Shown here in pieces: positions 6,668 to 14,202 of a stretch of DNA of 19,361 nucleotides (position 1 is its first letter; the number at the start of each line of letters is the position of its first letter). Made by a program: the position numbers and the translations under genes. The stretch covers positions 1 through 19,361 of the forward strand of contig JBAYJD010000052.1 of NCBI GenBank assembly GCA_041665305.1. Direction: 5' to 3'. Under the pieces are notes generated by a model. The model was not told the DNA's origin. It saw only the letters and a program-made list of their open reading frames with translations, and ran no database searches. This stretch comes from YA12-FULL-51-18 sp041665305 (lineage in GTDB: Bacteria > Elusimicrobiota > Elusimicrobia > Elusimicrobiales > UBA9959).

Positions 6668-7959
6668 AAAGTTTCCTGTCGCCCTCCGTCGTCTTTTTTG
6701 TCTTTGTCCGCGGCCCGCTGTTCGCGGTCCGCGGCCTGCGGCCGGCTGCGGCCGCCGTCGCCCATGCCCGTGGCGCTTATGACCGCGGCTTCGGCCCCGC
6801 CCTCGGCGAACTGCAGGGAGAGCCGGTCTCCGGCGCGCAGCCCTGCGGCTTTTTTTACGGCTTTGCCTTCGGCGTTTTTAATTATAGCGTAGCCTTTTTT
6901 AAGAGGGAACAGGGGGCTGAGCGCCTTAAGCTTGCCGCTCTGTAAATTAAGTTTCTCTTCACAACGGCGTAATTTGTCCGTTGAGCCGTAGAAGAGCTCT
7001 TCCATCGCCCGGTCCAGGCGCTGCACGGGTCTTTCCAGCAGGTACAAGGGGTTCACGAGCGCCCGGCTTGAGGCCAGCCGCCGGAACTTGCCGGAAAGGT
7101 TCTCGTAGTAGATCCGCAGCGACTGCAACAGGCGTTTTTCCAGCCCCGCGATATTGGCGGCAAGCTCCACCTTGCTTTTCACCACCAGCTCCGCGGCCGC
7201 GGAAGGCGTAGCGGCGCGCAGGTCGGCCACAAAGTCGGCTATGGTAAAATCGGTCTCATGCCCCACGCAGGAAATGACCGGGATCCTGGAGCCGGCTATG
7301 GCCCGGGCCGTGAGCTCTTCGTTGAACGCCCACAGATCTTCCATGGACCCGCCGCCGCGCCCCACCAGCATCACATCTATGTCCGGGATCTCGTTGAGGT
7401 CCTTTATGGCCTGGGCTATTTCTTCTTTTGAACCCGCGCCCTGCACCTTTACAGGAACTATGATTATGTGCAGATTGGCGTAACGGCGCTTAAGCACGGA
7501 AAGGATATCCCTTATAGCCGCCCCCGTGGGCGAGGTCACCACCGCGATTTTCTGCGGCAGGGCCGGGATGGGACGCTTTCGCGCGGCGTCGAACAGACCT
7601 TCCTCCTGGAGCTTCTTCTTCAGCCGCTCGAAGGCAAGCTGCAGCGGACCCCGGCCGGCGGGCTGGATCTCTTTTGCCATCAGCTGATACTTGCTCTGCT
7701 TGTCGTATGTGGTTATATTGCCGCGCACGCGCACCAGAAGGCCGTTTTCAAGGTCGAACTTTAGCGCCGCGGAGAAACCGCGGAACATCACTCCGGAGAT
7801 ATTGGAAACGGCGTCCTTAAGGTCGAAATAGGTATGGCCCAGCGACGAGATCTTAAGCCCGGAGATCTCCCCCTCCACCCAAAGCTCGCGGAAGGAGGTT
7901 TCCAGCAGATATTTTATCCCCTGGCTCAGTTCTCCTACGGTATAGATTTTGGGTTCCAT
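6661..7959 (-). CDS. xseA: Exodeoxyribonuclease VII large subunit
   Basis: The 432-residue protein begins with the OB-fold single-strand DNA-binding domain (about 5-100; YTVGELSQGIKYLLE, then WVEGEISGLK). The catalytic domain carries VVTSPTGAAIRD (140-151), VGRGGGSMEDLWAFN (199-213), SCVGHETDFTIADFVAD (230-246) and ATPSAAAE (250-257). A coiled-coil region around 260-350 should hold the XseB subunits, and GYAIIKN begins the C-terminal barrel. The last 30 or so residues are low-complexity Arg/Asp/Lys-rich and look like an unstructured tail. It follows rarA after a 70-bp gap. The ATG at 7957-7959 has no strong ribosome binding site. Confidence 0.95.
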   Translation of the reverse strand: MEPKIYTVGELSQGIKYLLETSFRELWVEGEISGLKISSLGHTYFDLKDAVSNISGVMFRGFSAALKFDLENGLLVRVRGNITTYDKQSKYQLMAKEIQPAGRGPLQLAFERLKKKLQEEGLFDAARKRPIPALPQKIAVVTSPTGAAIRDILSVLKRRYANLHIIIVPVKVQGAGSKEEIAQAIKDLNEIPDIDVMLVGRGGGSMEDLWAFNEELTARAIAGSRIPVISCVGHETDFTIADFVADLRAATPSAAAELVVKSKVELAANIAGLEKRLLQSLRIYYENLSGKFRRLASSRALVNPLYLLERPVQRLDRAMEELFYGSTDKLRRCEEKLNLQSGKLKALSPLFPLKKGYAIIKNAEGKAVKKAAGLRAGDRLSLQFAEGGAEAAVISATGMGDGGRSRPQAADREQRAADKDKKDDGGRQETLW

Positions 7960-8029
7960 GTGGATCGATATACCGGCCGCCGGCGTCCCGACGCCCGCCT
8001 TGTTTTACGGGAAAAGGTCCGGGGCCGCT

Positions 8030-9352
8030 CTATTTCGCCCCGCTCCTGAGGCGTTCCAGCCGTTTGCCGATCTCGGCTTCGAAGCCCTGCTCCCCGGGTT
8101 TGTAAAATCTTACGGGCTCCGGCATATATTCCTGTTTTACATAATGGCCGGGAAAATCATGCGGATACTTATAACCCTTGCCGTGGCCGAGGGCTTCGCC
8201 GTCCTTGGAAGCGTCCCGCAAGTGCATGGGAACCGGCCTTTCAGGACCATGGGCGACCTCGGCCATGGCTTTATTTATAGCCATGTATGAGGCGTTGGAT
8301 TTGGGCGAAACCGCCACATATATGGCGGCCTGCGCCAGCGGAATGCGGCTTTCCGGCATCCCCAATACCTCCGCCGCTCTGAAGGCGCTCTCGGCCACCA
8401 GCAAAGCCGTGGGGTTGGCGTTGCCCACATCCTCGGAGGCGCAAATAAGGATCCGGCGCGCCAGGAACCTGGGATCCTCTCCCGCTTCGAGCATCCTGGC
8501 CAGCCAGTAAACGGCGGCGTCGGGATCGGAACCGCGCATGGATTTTATAAAAGCCGAAATATGGTCGTAATGCTCGTCGGAACTTTTGTCGTAGCGCAGG
8601 CTGCGCCGCTGTATGGATTCCCCGGCGGTCTCCAGACCGATGACGCGCGAACCCTTCGCGTCCGGCAAAGTGGTGACGGCCGCCAGTTCAAGGGCGTTTA
8701 AAAGCCGTCTGGCGTCGCCCATGGAGTTGGAAACCAGGTAGGCGGCCGCCTCCGCGCTCAGTTCCACGCCGAGACCCTTCAGCCCCCTTTCTTCGGTCAG
8801 GGCCCGGGCCAGGATCTTGCGCAGGTGGCTTTCTTCCAGGGTTTTGAATTCCACCACTATGGACCGCGAAAGCAGCGCCCCGTTTATGTAGAAAAAAGGG
8901 TTTTCGGTCGTCATGCCGATAAGTATGACCTCGCCTTTTTCCACCGAAGGCAGCAGCACATCCTGCTGGGTGCGGTTGAAATGGTGGATCTCGTCCAGAA
9001 TAAGCAGGACCCGAGACCGCGCGGCAAAGCCCCCCGAAAGGCCTTTTGAAAATTCCAGTATTTTTTTAAGTTCGGCCACGCCGGCCGTCACGGCGTTCAG
9101 TTCGAAGGTGCGCGCTTTGGTCCTGGAAGAGATATAGCGGGCCAGCGCGGTCTTGCCGGCGCCGGATGGGCCGTAGAAAACCGCGGACTGAAGGCTGTCG
9201 GCCTCGATGGCGCGGCGCAGGAGTTTGCCGGGACCCAGGATATGCTCCTGCCCCGCGAATTCGTCCAGTTCCAGAGGGGCCAGCCGCGCCGCCAGCGGAA
9301 CGGCCGCTTCGCGCGCCTCCTCGGGTTTTTCTTCAAAAAGAGATCCGGACAT
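8030..9352 (-). CDS. rarA: Replication-associated recombination protein A (AAA+ ATPase, MgsA/RarA)
   Basis: This 440-residue clamp-loader-like AAA+ protein has Walker A GPSGAGKT (61-68), Walker B LLILDEIHHF (116-125) and sensor 1 MTTENP (147-152). It also has the RarA-specific C-terminal blocks YDKSSDEHYDHISAFIKSMR (254-273), RGSDPDAAVYWLARML and YKYPHDFPGHYVKQEYMP. RarA acts as a tetramer at stalled replication forks and single-strand/double-strand junctions. The upstream GGGGAAGG gives a good ribosome binding site for the ATG at 9350-9352. It lies 40 bp downstream of zapA and 70 bp upstream of xseA, so it sits in a cell-cycle and DNA-repair run. Confidence 0.95.
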   Translation of the reverse strand: MSGSLFEEKPEEAREAAVPLAARLAPLELDEFAGQEHILGPGKLLRRAIEADSLQSAVFYGPSGAGKTALARYISSRTKARTFELNAVTAGVAELKKILEFSKGLSGGFAARSRVLLILDEIHHFNRTQQDVLLPSVEKGEVILIGMTTENPFFYINGALLSRSIVVEFKTLEESHLRKILARALTEERGLKGLGVELSAEAAAYLVSNSMGDARRLLNALELAAVTTLPDAKGSRVIGLETAGESIQRRSLRYDKSSDEHYDHISAFIKSMRGSDPDAAVYWLARMLEAGEDPRFLARRILICASEDVGNANPTALLVAESAFRAAEVLGMPESRIPLAQAAIYVAVSPKSNASYMAINKAMAEVAHGPERPVPMHLRDASKDGEALGHGKGYKYPHDFPGHYVKQEYMPEPVRFYKPGEQGFEAEIGKRLERLRSGAK

Positions 9353-9392
9353 AATTAAACCTTCCCCGGGCCCGCCGCTAAAACCCGGTCCA

Positions 9393-9692
9393 TCAGAACA
9401 GAGGCTTCTCCAGAGCGCCTTCGAGCTTTGCCACCAGGTCTTCGATCCTGCGAGAATCGGCGCCGGAATTGTTCTCGGACTTCTGCTTCAGGTTGTAGAG
9501 CTCGGTGGCGAATTCCAGCGCCGCCATGACGGCCAGTTTGGAGGTGTCGGCGGTATTGGTCTTTTCCTCTATCTCGGACATTTTCTTCTCGACCTGGTCG
9601 GCTATGTTGGCTATCTCAAGCTCGGTAAGGCCGTCCACGGAGACGGCGAGGGAACGGCCCTTTATCTTTATGACGACCTCGTTATTCTGCAT
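9393..9692 (-). CDS. zapA: Cell division protein ZapA
   Basis: A 99-residue protein with the ZapA layout. The N-terminal beta-hairpin head (VVIKIKGRSLAVSVDGL) is followed by YxxxIADxVEKKMxEI-like helix residues (IANIADQVEKKMSEI, 27-41), then KLAVMAALEFATELYNLKQK (52-71) and a coiled-coil tail. ZapA cross-links FtsZ protofilaments at the division ring. Its start overlaps the end of the upstream coiled-coil gene by 11 nt, so the two are probably translationally coupled and their products may work together. Confidence 0.88.
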   Translation of the reverse strand: MQNNEVVIKIKGRSLAVSVDGLTELEIANIADQVEKKMSEIEEKTNTADTSKLAVMAALEFATELYNLKQKSENNSGADSRRIEDLVAKLEGALEKPLF

Positions 9693-9951
9693 CAGGGTCC
9701 TCCGGGAAAAGAGCGTCCTGGCTGGTTATGGCCCTGTCTATCCTGGCGGAGACGCGGGAAAGTTTTTTTTTGATCCTGCTCTTGAATTCCGCCAGCTCCC
9801 GCGACCCCGGCGAATTCTTCATGAGCTTCACGCGGTCGGCGGCCAGCGCGCCCACCTGCTGTTTCAGGACGGAGTTCTCTTCCTCAAGTTTTTTTATCAG
9901 GAGGACGGAGGCGTCCACCAGTTCTTCCAGCTTTTTTATCTTGGTATGCAC
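9682..9951 (-). CDS. Small coiled-coil protein, ZapB-like, 89 aa
   Basis: Residues 1-45 form a heptad-patterned coiled coil (KIKKLEELVDASVLLIKKLE, then EENSVLKQQVGALAADR). A basic stretch follows (FKSRIKKKLSRVSARIDRA), and the tail is acidic (FPEDPDAE). Length and the position directly upstream of zapA suggest a ZapB- or FtsB-like partner of the division ring, but sequence alone cannot fix the family because coiled coils look alike. The start is GTG (9949-9951). No ATG is available before the coiled coil and no ribosome binding site is seen. A TATAAT lies only nine bases upstream of it. Confidence 0.72.
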   Translation of the reverse strand: MHTKIKKLEELVDASVLLIKKLEEENSVLKQQVGALAADRVKLMKNSPGSRELAEFKSRIKKKLSRVSARIDRAITSQDALFPEDPDAE

Positions 9952-9960
9952 GGTATTTAG

Positions 9961-9966
9961 ATTATA
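9961..9966 (-). promoter_or_regulatory. -10 box giving a near-leaderless mRNA for the ZapB-like gene
   Basis: TATAAT on the minus strand is followed by CTAAATACC and the GTG start. With normal -10 to start spacing, transcription would begin at about 9954, leaving a leader of about 3 nt. No good -35 box is seen at 16-18 nt; that region overlaps the stop codon of the upstream hydrolase gene. Confidence 0.5.
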
Positions 9967-9988
9967 TAAAATGTCCCCCGCAAAATTT

Positions 9989-11284
9989 TCAGTCCACCCC
10001 GGCGGCTTTCAGCGCGCCGGCGATCCGGGGGTTGGCCATGAACCAGCGCCAGACGGAACCGGAGCGGAGGTTCTCCGCGCTGAGCAGCGTGATGCCGGCG
10101 TCTATGCCTATCACATCGGGATCGAACCAGCCGGTGGAAGGATTGAAAGCGTCGGCAAAACCGTAGGTCTTGTAAAGCCGGTCCCCATAGATCCTCTTCA
10201 TAGCTTTAAGCGCCGGAAGGGAGAGCTCCGGAGTGAACATAAGGGACCCGCCCGCGGCGCAGGGAACCACTGTGCCGTCTATATCGGCGGTGGCGGGCGG
10301 GCCGCCCCAGACCATATAACCGGAAGGTCCGTCGGAGGCGGTTATCCCCCAAAGCTCCTCGGTGTAACCTGGGAACCGGGACGCCAGGTCCAGGCACATC
10401 CGCCGGTTGGCCCTGGTGGCCTGCGCGGAATTCTCGAACCAGTCCGTCCCGTTATCTTTTTTACCCCTGAGATCCAACCAGGCCTGGGGATATTGATGGA
10501 TGAAAAGCGGTTCGGCGCCGCTTATATAGCTGAAAGGCCCGTATTTCACGACAGGGCGTTTCCACGCGCGCCAGGAAGAGGCGGGGAAAGGAAAAGAAGG
10601 CGAACCTATCCCCAGCACGTACAGGATCATGGCTTCCGAATGCGTGTCCCATCTATGGGGGATGAACGCCTTCCAGCCGTGGGAAGGGATATTCTCATCG
10701 CCGGCCAGCATCCACTTAAAATCCACGCGCCGGTAGATCTTCTCGGCCAGGGCCGTGATTTTGGGATCGGAAGAGAAACATTGCTTGGCCGTCAGCACGC
10801 CGGCCAGCAGCAGCGCGGTATCGATGGAGGAAACTTCGCTGTCCCAGACCCGGGCGCCGGTCCCCGCGTCCATCCAATGATAGAACCAGCCGCGCACATT
10901 GTCGGCTCGGTCGGCGAAAAATTCCAGCGTCACGGCGGCGCGGCGCGCTGCGTCTTCGGGACCTATCCAGCCGCGCGCCGCCCCTATGCACAGCGCCGAA
11001 AGGCCGAACCCCGTGGCGGCGATGCTGGCGACGGCGGCGCGGCCAGGAACCGCGGCGGAACCGTCCGCGCGCGCCCGGTCCAGGACGAGGCCCGTCCCCG
11101 GGTCGGCGTTATCCGTAAAAAAGCGGAAAGTGCGGCGGGACAGATCTTCCAGGAACGCGTCGTCGCTCTCTCCGGCGGCCGCGGTTGAAATCACGGCCGC
11201 GCCATGGTTCGGCGGCTCCAAGGCCGCGCAGGGGACCGCCAGGGCGGAAACAATTGAAAAAAACGCCGTGAAAGATCGTTTCAT
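9989..11284 (-). CDS. Secreted glucoamylase-like / GH144-type glycoside hydrolase
   Basis: The 431-residue protein has a signal peptide (MKRSFTAFFSIVSALAVPCA) and the glucoamylase-like (COG5368, PF10091-type) (alpha/alpha)6 barrel core. Recognisable blocks are RTFRFFTDNADPGTGLVLDR (51-70), WDSEVSSIDTALLLAG (147-162), WGITASDGPSGYMVWGGPP (312-330) and DGTVVPCAAGGS (336-347). FGFADAFN-like YGFADAFN (374-381) and VIGIDAGITLLSAENLRSG (391-409) follow. Members characterised in other bacteria as GH144 are endo-beta-1,2-glucanases, and the Asp/Glu residues in the WDSEVSSID block are likely catalytic. Export places it in the periplasm or outside. Its ATG overlaps the GH3 stop by 4 nt (ATGA), so endo- and exo-acting enzymes would be made together. 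The exact substrate remains an inference. Confidence 0.82.
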   Translation of the reverse strand: MKRSFTAFFSIVSALAVPCAALEPPNHGAAVISTAAAGESDDAFLEDLSRRTFRFFTDNADPGTGLVLDRARADGSAAVPGRAAVASIAATGFGLSALCIGAARGWIGPEDAARRAAVTLEFFADRADNVRGWFYHWMDAGTGARVWDSEVSSIDTALLLAGVLTAKQCFSSDPKITALAEKIYRRVDFKWMLAGDENIPSHGWKAFIPHRWDTHSEAMILYVLGIGSPSFPFPASSWRAWKRPVVKYGPFSYISGAEPLFIHQYPQAWLDLRGKKDNGTDWFENSAQATRANRRMCLDLASRFPGYTEELWGITASDGPSGYMVWGGPPATADIDGTVVPCAAGGSLMFTPELSLPALKAMKRIYGDRLYKTYGFADAFNPSTGWFDPDVIGIDAGITLLSAENLRSGSVWRWFMANPRIAGALKAAGVD

Positions 11285-13512
11285 TTTGCGGCTACGGTAA
11301 GCGCGGCTTCGAGGCCGCCTTCGGAAGAGGTGGAGACATAGATCCTGAACAGCCCCGGCTCCACGGCGAACCCCCCGGAATAATAATAGCCCAGTTCGGC
11401 CGGCCCCAGCTCGAATGTCAACCGTTTCTTTTCCCCGGGCGCGAGCGTCACGCGCTGAAAGCCCTTCAACTCGCGCACGGGCCGAGTTTCGGAACCGGCG
11501 AGGTCGCGGATATAAAGCTGTACGACCTCGTCGCCCGTCCTAGAAGACAGATTTAAGACCTCCACGCCGACCTTAACCGCTCCGTCCGGAGCTATCGTGG
11601 ACGGCGTCAACGCAAGGCCTGAAAGCGCAAAAGAGCTGTAACTCAGGCCATAACCGAAAGGATACAGCGGCTCCACAGGAGAGTCGAGATACTTGGAACT
11701 GTATTTATTCGCGGCGTTGGGCGGGCGGCCGGTATTGCGGTGGTTATAATAGATCGGCACCTGTCCGACCGTGCGGGGGAAGGTCACAGGCAGTTTACCC
11801 CCGGGGTTGGCCAGCCCGAAAAGGGTCCGGGCCACGGCCCGTCCGCCCGCGACCCCCGGGTACCAGGCCTCCAGAACAGCGGGGATATTGGCGTCAAGCC
11901 GGCCCAATTCCAGCGGCCGGCCGTTAAAGAGCACGGCCACGACCGGCTTACCGGTCTTTTTAAGCCGTTCAAGCAGCTCCAGCTGCCTGCCGGGCAGCGA
12001 AAGGAACGCGCGGGAGGCCGCCTCGCCGCTCATATCCGCGGATTCTCCGACAGCCACTATAACTACATCCGCGTCCGAGGCGGCGGCGGCCGCTTTCTCA
12101 AATTCCTCGTCGGTCCCGCCGTTCACGGGGCAGCCGGAGGAATAAACCACTATGGTGCCCGTGGAGACCGTTTCCCTGACGCCTTCAAGCAGCGAAACCG
12201 CGTCCTCAGGCTTGCCGTCGCCGGCCCAACTGCCCAGCATCTCCGCCCTGCCGGCGGCGAGGGCGCCTATCACCGCCACTTTTTTTACGGCGGGGTCCAG
12301 CGGCAGCAGGCCGCCTTCGTTCTTAAGAAGGACCAGGGATTTAAGCGCCGCTTCCTCCGCCAGTTCCAGGGCCGGCGGGGTTTTGAAAGCCGACGCCTCC
12401 AGCTTCGGATCGATATACGGGTGTTCAAAAATTCCCGCCCTGAATTTGGCTTCCAGCACGCGGAGTGCCGCCGCATCCAGGGTTTTCATGGAGAGCTTCC
12501 CGCCCGACAGCGCGGCCGGAAGTTCATCCCGGTAAAGCGTGCTCACCATTTCCATGTCCACTCCCGCGCGCAGCGCCTTCAACGCGGCGTCTTCCGGCCC
12601 CTCGGCGAGACCGTGGAGAATAAGCTCTTTTACCGAAGTATAATCGCTTACCACAAAGCCGCCGAACTTCCACTCTTTCCGCAAAACCCCCCCGATAGCG
12701 GACTCATTGGCGCTGGAAGGAACGCCGTTAAGATCGTTGAACGCGCTCATCACCGTGGCGACGCCCGCCTCGCAAGCCGCTTTAAAAGGCGGATAATAGA
12801 TATTGCGCAGCGAGGTTTGGGAAAGATCCGCGCTGTTATAATCCCTGCCGCCTTCCGCGGCCCCGTAGCCGACCCAATGCTTGGCGCAGGCCATCACTTT
12901 GCCGGGCGCCCCGAAATCCGCGCCCTGAAAGCCGCGCACTCTGGCGGCGGCCATAGCCGCTCCGAGGTAAGGATCCTCCCCGGCTCCCTCCGCTATGCGT
13001 CCCCAGCGCGGATCGCGGGCTATATCCAGCATCGGAGCGAAAGTCCATTTAAGCCCCGCTGCGTAGGCTTCCGCGGCGGCCGCGGCCGCGCACCTCTCCG
13101 CCAGTTCCGGGGCCCACTGGGCCGCTTCGCCGAGCGGGATGGGGAAAATGGTCCTGAAACCGTGGATCACATCGAACGCGAAAAGAAGCGGAATGCCGAG
13201 GCGCGAGTTCTCAACAGCTTCCTTCTGAAACTTATTGACATTCGCGGCGAAACGCACATTCAGCGTGGAGCCCAGGCCGCCTTCGCGGGCCAGTTTAAGA
13301 TGTTCTTCGCGGTAGCCGCCCTCGGAAGGACCGTCCAGCTGCTGGAGCTGGCCCAGTTTCTCCCGGACGGTCATTCTCGCCAGCAGGTCGGCTGCCCGCT
13401 TGGCCGGCGGGACCTTGGGATCCTTATAAAGCGGTCCGCGCGACGGACCGCCGGAAACGGGCGCGGACAAAACCGCGCCCAGACACGCGAATAAGATCAG
13501 GAACTTTTTCAT
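11281..13512 (-). CDS. bglX: Secreted GH3 beta-glucosidase (BglX-like)
   Basis: At 743 residues this is a full-length three-domain GH3 enzyme. A signal peptide (MKKFLILFACLGAVLSAPVS) is followed by the (beta/alpha)8 domain with RDPRWGRIAEGAGEDPYL (166-183), CAKHWVGYGAAEGGRDYN (209-226) and the nucleophile Asp290 in GGFVVSDYTSVKEL. The alpha/beta sandwich carries LLKNEGGLLPLD (395-406) and the likely acid/base Glu497 in MSGEAASR. A C-terminal fibronectin III-like domain includes PFGYGLSYSSF and GDEVVQLYIRD. It should release glucose from the non-reducing ends of short beta-glucans. The start has AGGCGG upstream, and a TATAAA (13524-13529) could be a promoter element. The pairing with the hydrolase at 9989-11284 suggests it works on the oligosaccharides that enzyme releases. 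Confidence 0.93.
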   Translation of the reverse strand: MKKFLILFACLGAVLSAPVSGGPSRGPLYKDPKVPPAKRAADLLARMTVREKLGQLQQLDGPSEGGYREEHLKLAREGGLGSTLNVRFAANVNKFQKEAVENSRLGIPLLFAFDVIHGFRTIFPIPLGEAAQWAPELAERCAAAAAAEAYAAGLKWTFAPMLDIARDPRWGRIAEGAGEDPYLGAAMAAARVRGFQGADFGAPGKVMACAKHWVGYGAAEGGRDYNSADLSQTSLRNIYYPPFKAACEAGVATVMSAFNDLNGVPSSANESAIGGVLRKEWKFGGFVVSDYTSVKELILHGLAEGPEDAALKALRAGVDMEMVSTLYRDELPAALSGGKLSMKTLDAAALRVLEAKFRAGIFEHPYIDPKLEASAFKTPPALELAEEAALKSLVLLKNEGGLLPLDPAVKKVAVIGALAAGRAEMLGSWAGDGKPEDAVSLLEGVRETVSTGTIVVYSSGCPVNGGTDEEFEKAAAAASDADVVIVAVGESADMSGEAASRAFLSLPGRQLELLERLKKTGKPVVAVLFNGRPLELGRLDANIPAVLEAWYPGVAGGRAVARTLFGLANPGGKLPVTFPRTVGQVPIYYNHRNTGRPPNAANKYSSKYLDSPVEPLYPFGYGLSYSSFALSGLALTPSTIAPDGAVKVGVEVLNLSSRTGDEVVQLYIRDLAGSETRPVRELKGFQRVTLAPGEKKRLTFELGPAELGYYYSGGFAVEPGLFRIYVSTSSEGGLEAALTVAAK

Positions 13513-13549
13513 AATAACCGCCTTTTATAATTTCCGCAGCGCATACGGA

Positions 13550-14167
13550 CTACACGGCCGCCGGCCGAAATTCCTTATGCCGGACGCTCGCATACCGGCG
13601 GCGCGTCAGCAGGAACAGCCACATCGCGCCGTTGGAAAAACTCAGGGTCAGGGGATAAAGCCAGGTGGACGGGTTATATTGCTCTATCGCGGCCAGCGAT
13701 AACACCGCGCCAAGGCAGGAAAACAGATAACTGGCAGCCATTTCCTCCCGGGGCTTGCGCCAGGATTTACGAACTGTGGGGTAATACCCGGCCGTGTCGA
13801 TGCAGCAGACTATGACCACCGACCAGAAAGGCGTGCGGGTAACGACCCAGAGGGGGATCGCTGAAAGCGCGGCCGCGAAAGTTATCCAGTCGCCGCGCGT
13901 AATATTTTTTTCGCCGGTGAAAAAACCAAGCAGGACCACCAGGAAACATGTCGCCGAACCGAACCCGCGCGCCCATGAGCCCGCGCCGGCGCCCTCCGCG
14001 ACTAGCGCCGCGAAACCGATGCCGGAAATGGTCCCCCAAATGAACCAGGAAAAAACATGCGGATGCGTTTTGCCGCGGAAAATGGCGGTAAAATATCCCG
14101 TACGGGAACACGCCATCGCGCCGACGGACAGCATACCGAGCATGGGCTTATAATTCGTAAAAGGCAT
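13550..14167 (-). CDS. Seven-helix integral membrane protein, PQ-loop-like, 205 aa
   Basis: About seven hydrophobic segments are visible (near residues 9-30, 38-57, 68-83, 94-109, 112-128, 143-160 and 169-187). Two short motifs at equivalent places, GKTHPHVFSWFIWG (32-45) and GYYPTVRKSWRKPREE (127-142), resemble the proline-containing loops of PQ-loop/SWEET-type transporters, which carry sugars or amino acids. This assignment rests on pattern only. The start ATG (14165-14167) lies 35 bp after pheT and the stop 37 bp before the GH3 gene. It may therefore be transcribed with either, and co-expression with two glucan hydrolases would suit sugar uptake. A PnuC-like carrier is another possibility. 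Confidence 0.7.
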   Translation of the reverse strand: MPFTNYKPMLGMLSVGAMACSRTGYFTAIFRGKTHPHVFSWFIWGTISGIGFAALVAEGAGAGSWARGFGSATCFLVVLLGFFTGEKNITRGDWITFAAALSAIPLWVVTRTPFWSVVIVCCIDTAGYYPTVRKSWRKPREEMAASYLFSCLGAVLSLAAIEQYNPSTWLYPLTLSFSNGAMWLFLLTRRRYASVRHKEFRPAAV

Positions 14168-14202
14168 AACCGGAATTTTTCGGCGGCAAAGATCTTCCGC
14201 GG

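Noticed and set aside
9728..11188. 486-codon open frame on the plus strand opposite the coiled-coil and hydrolase genes
   Set aside because: Crosses two real minus-strand genes and shows no protein-like motif order.
11740..13494. 584-codon open frame on the plus strand opposite the GH3 gene
   Set aside because: It is a shadow of GC-rich codons; the peptide has no recognisable motif, while the opposite strand encodes a complete GH3 enzyme.
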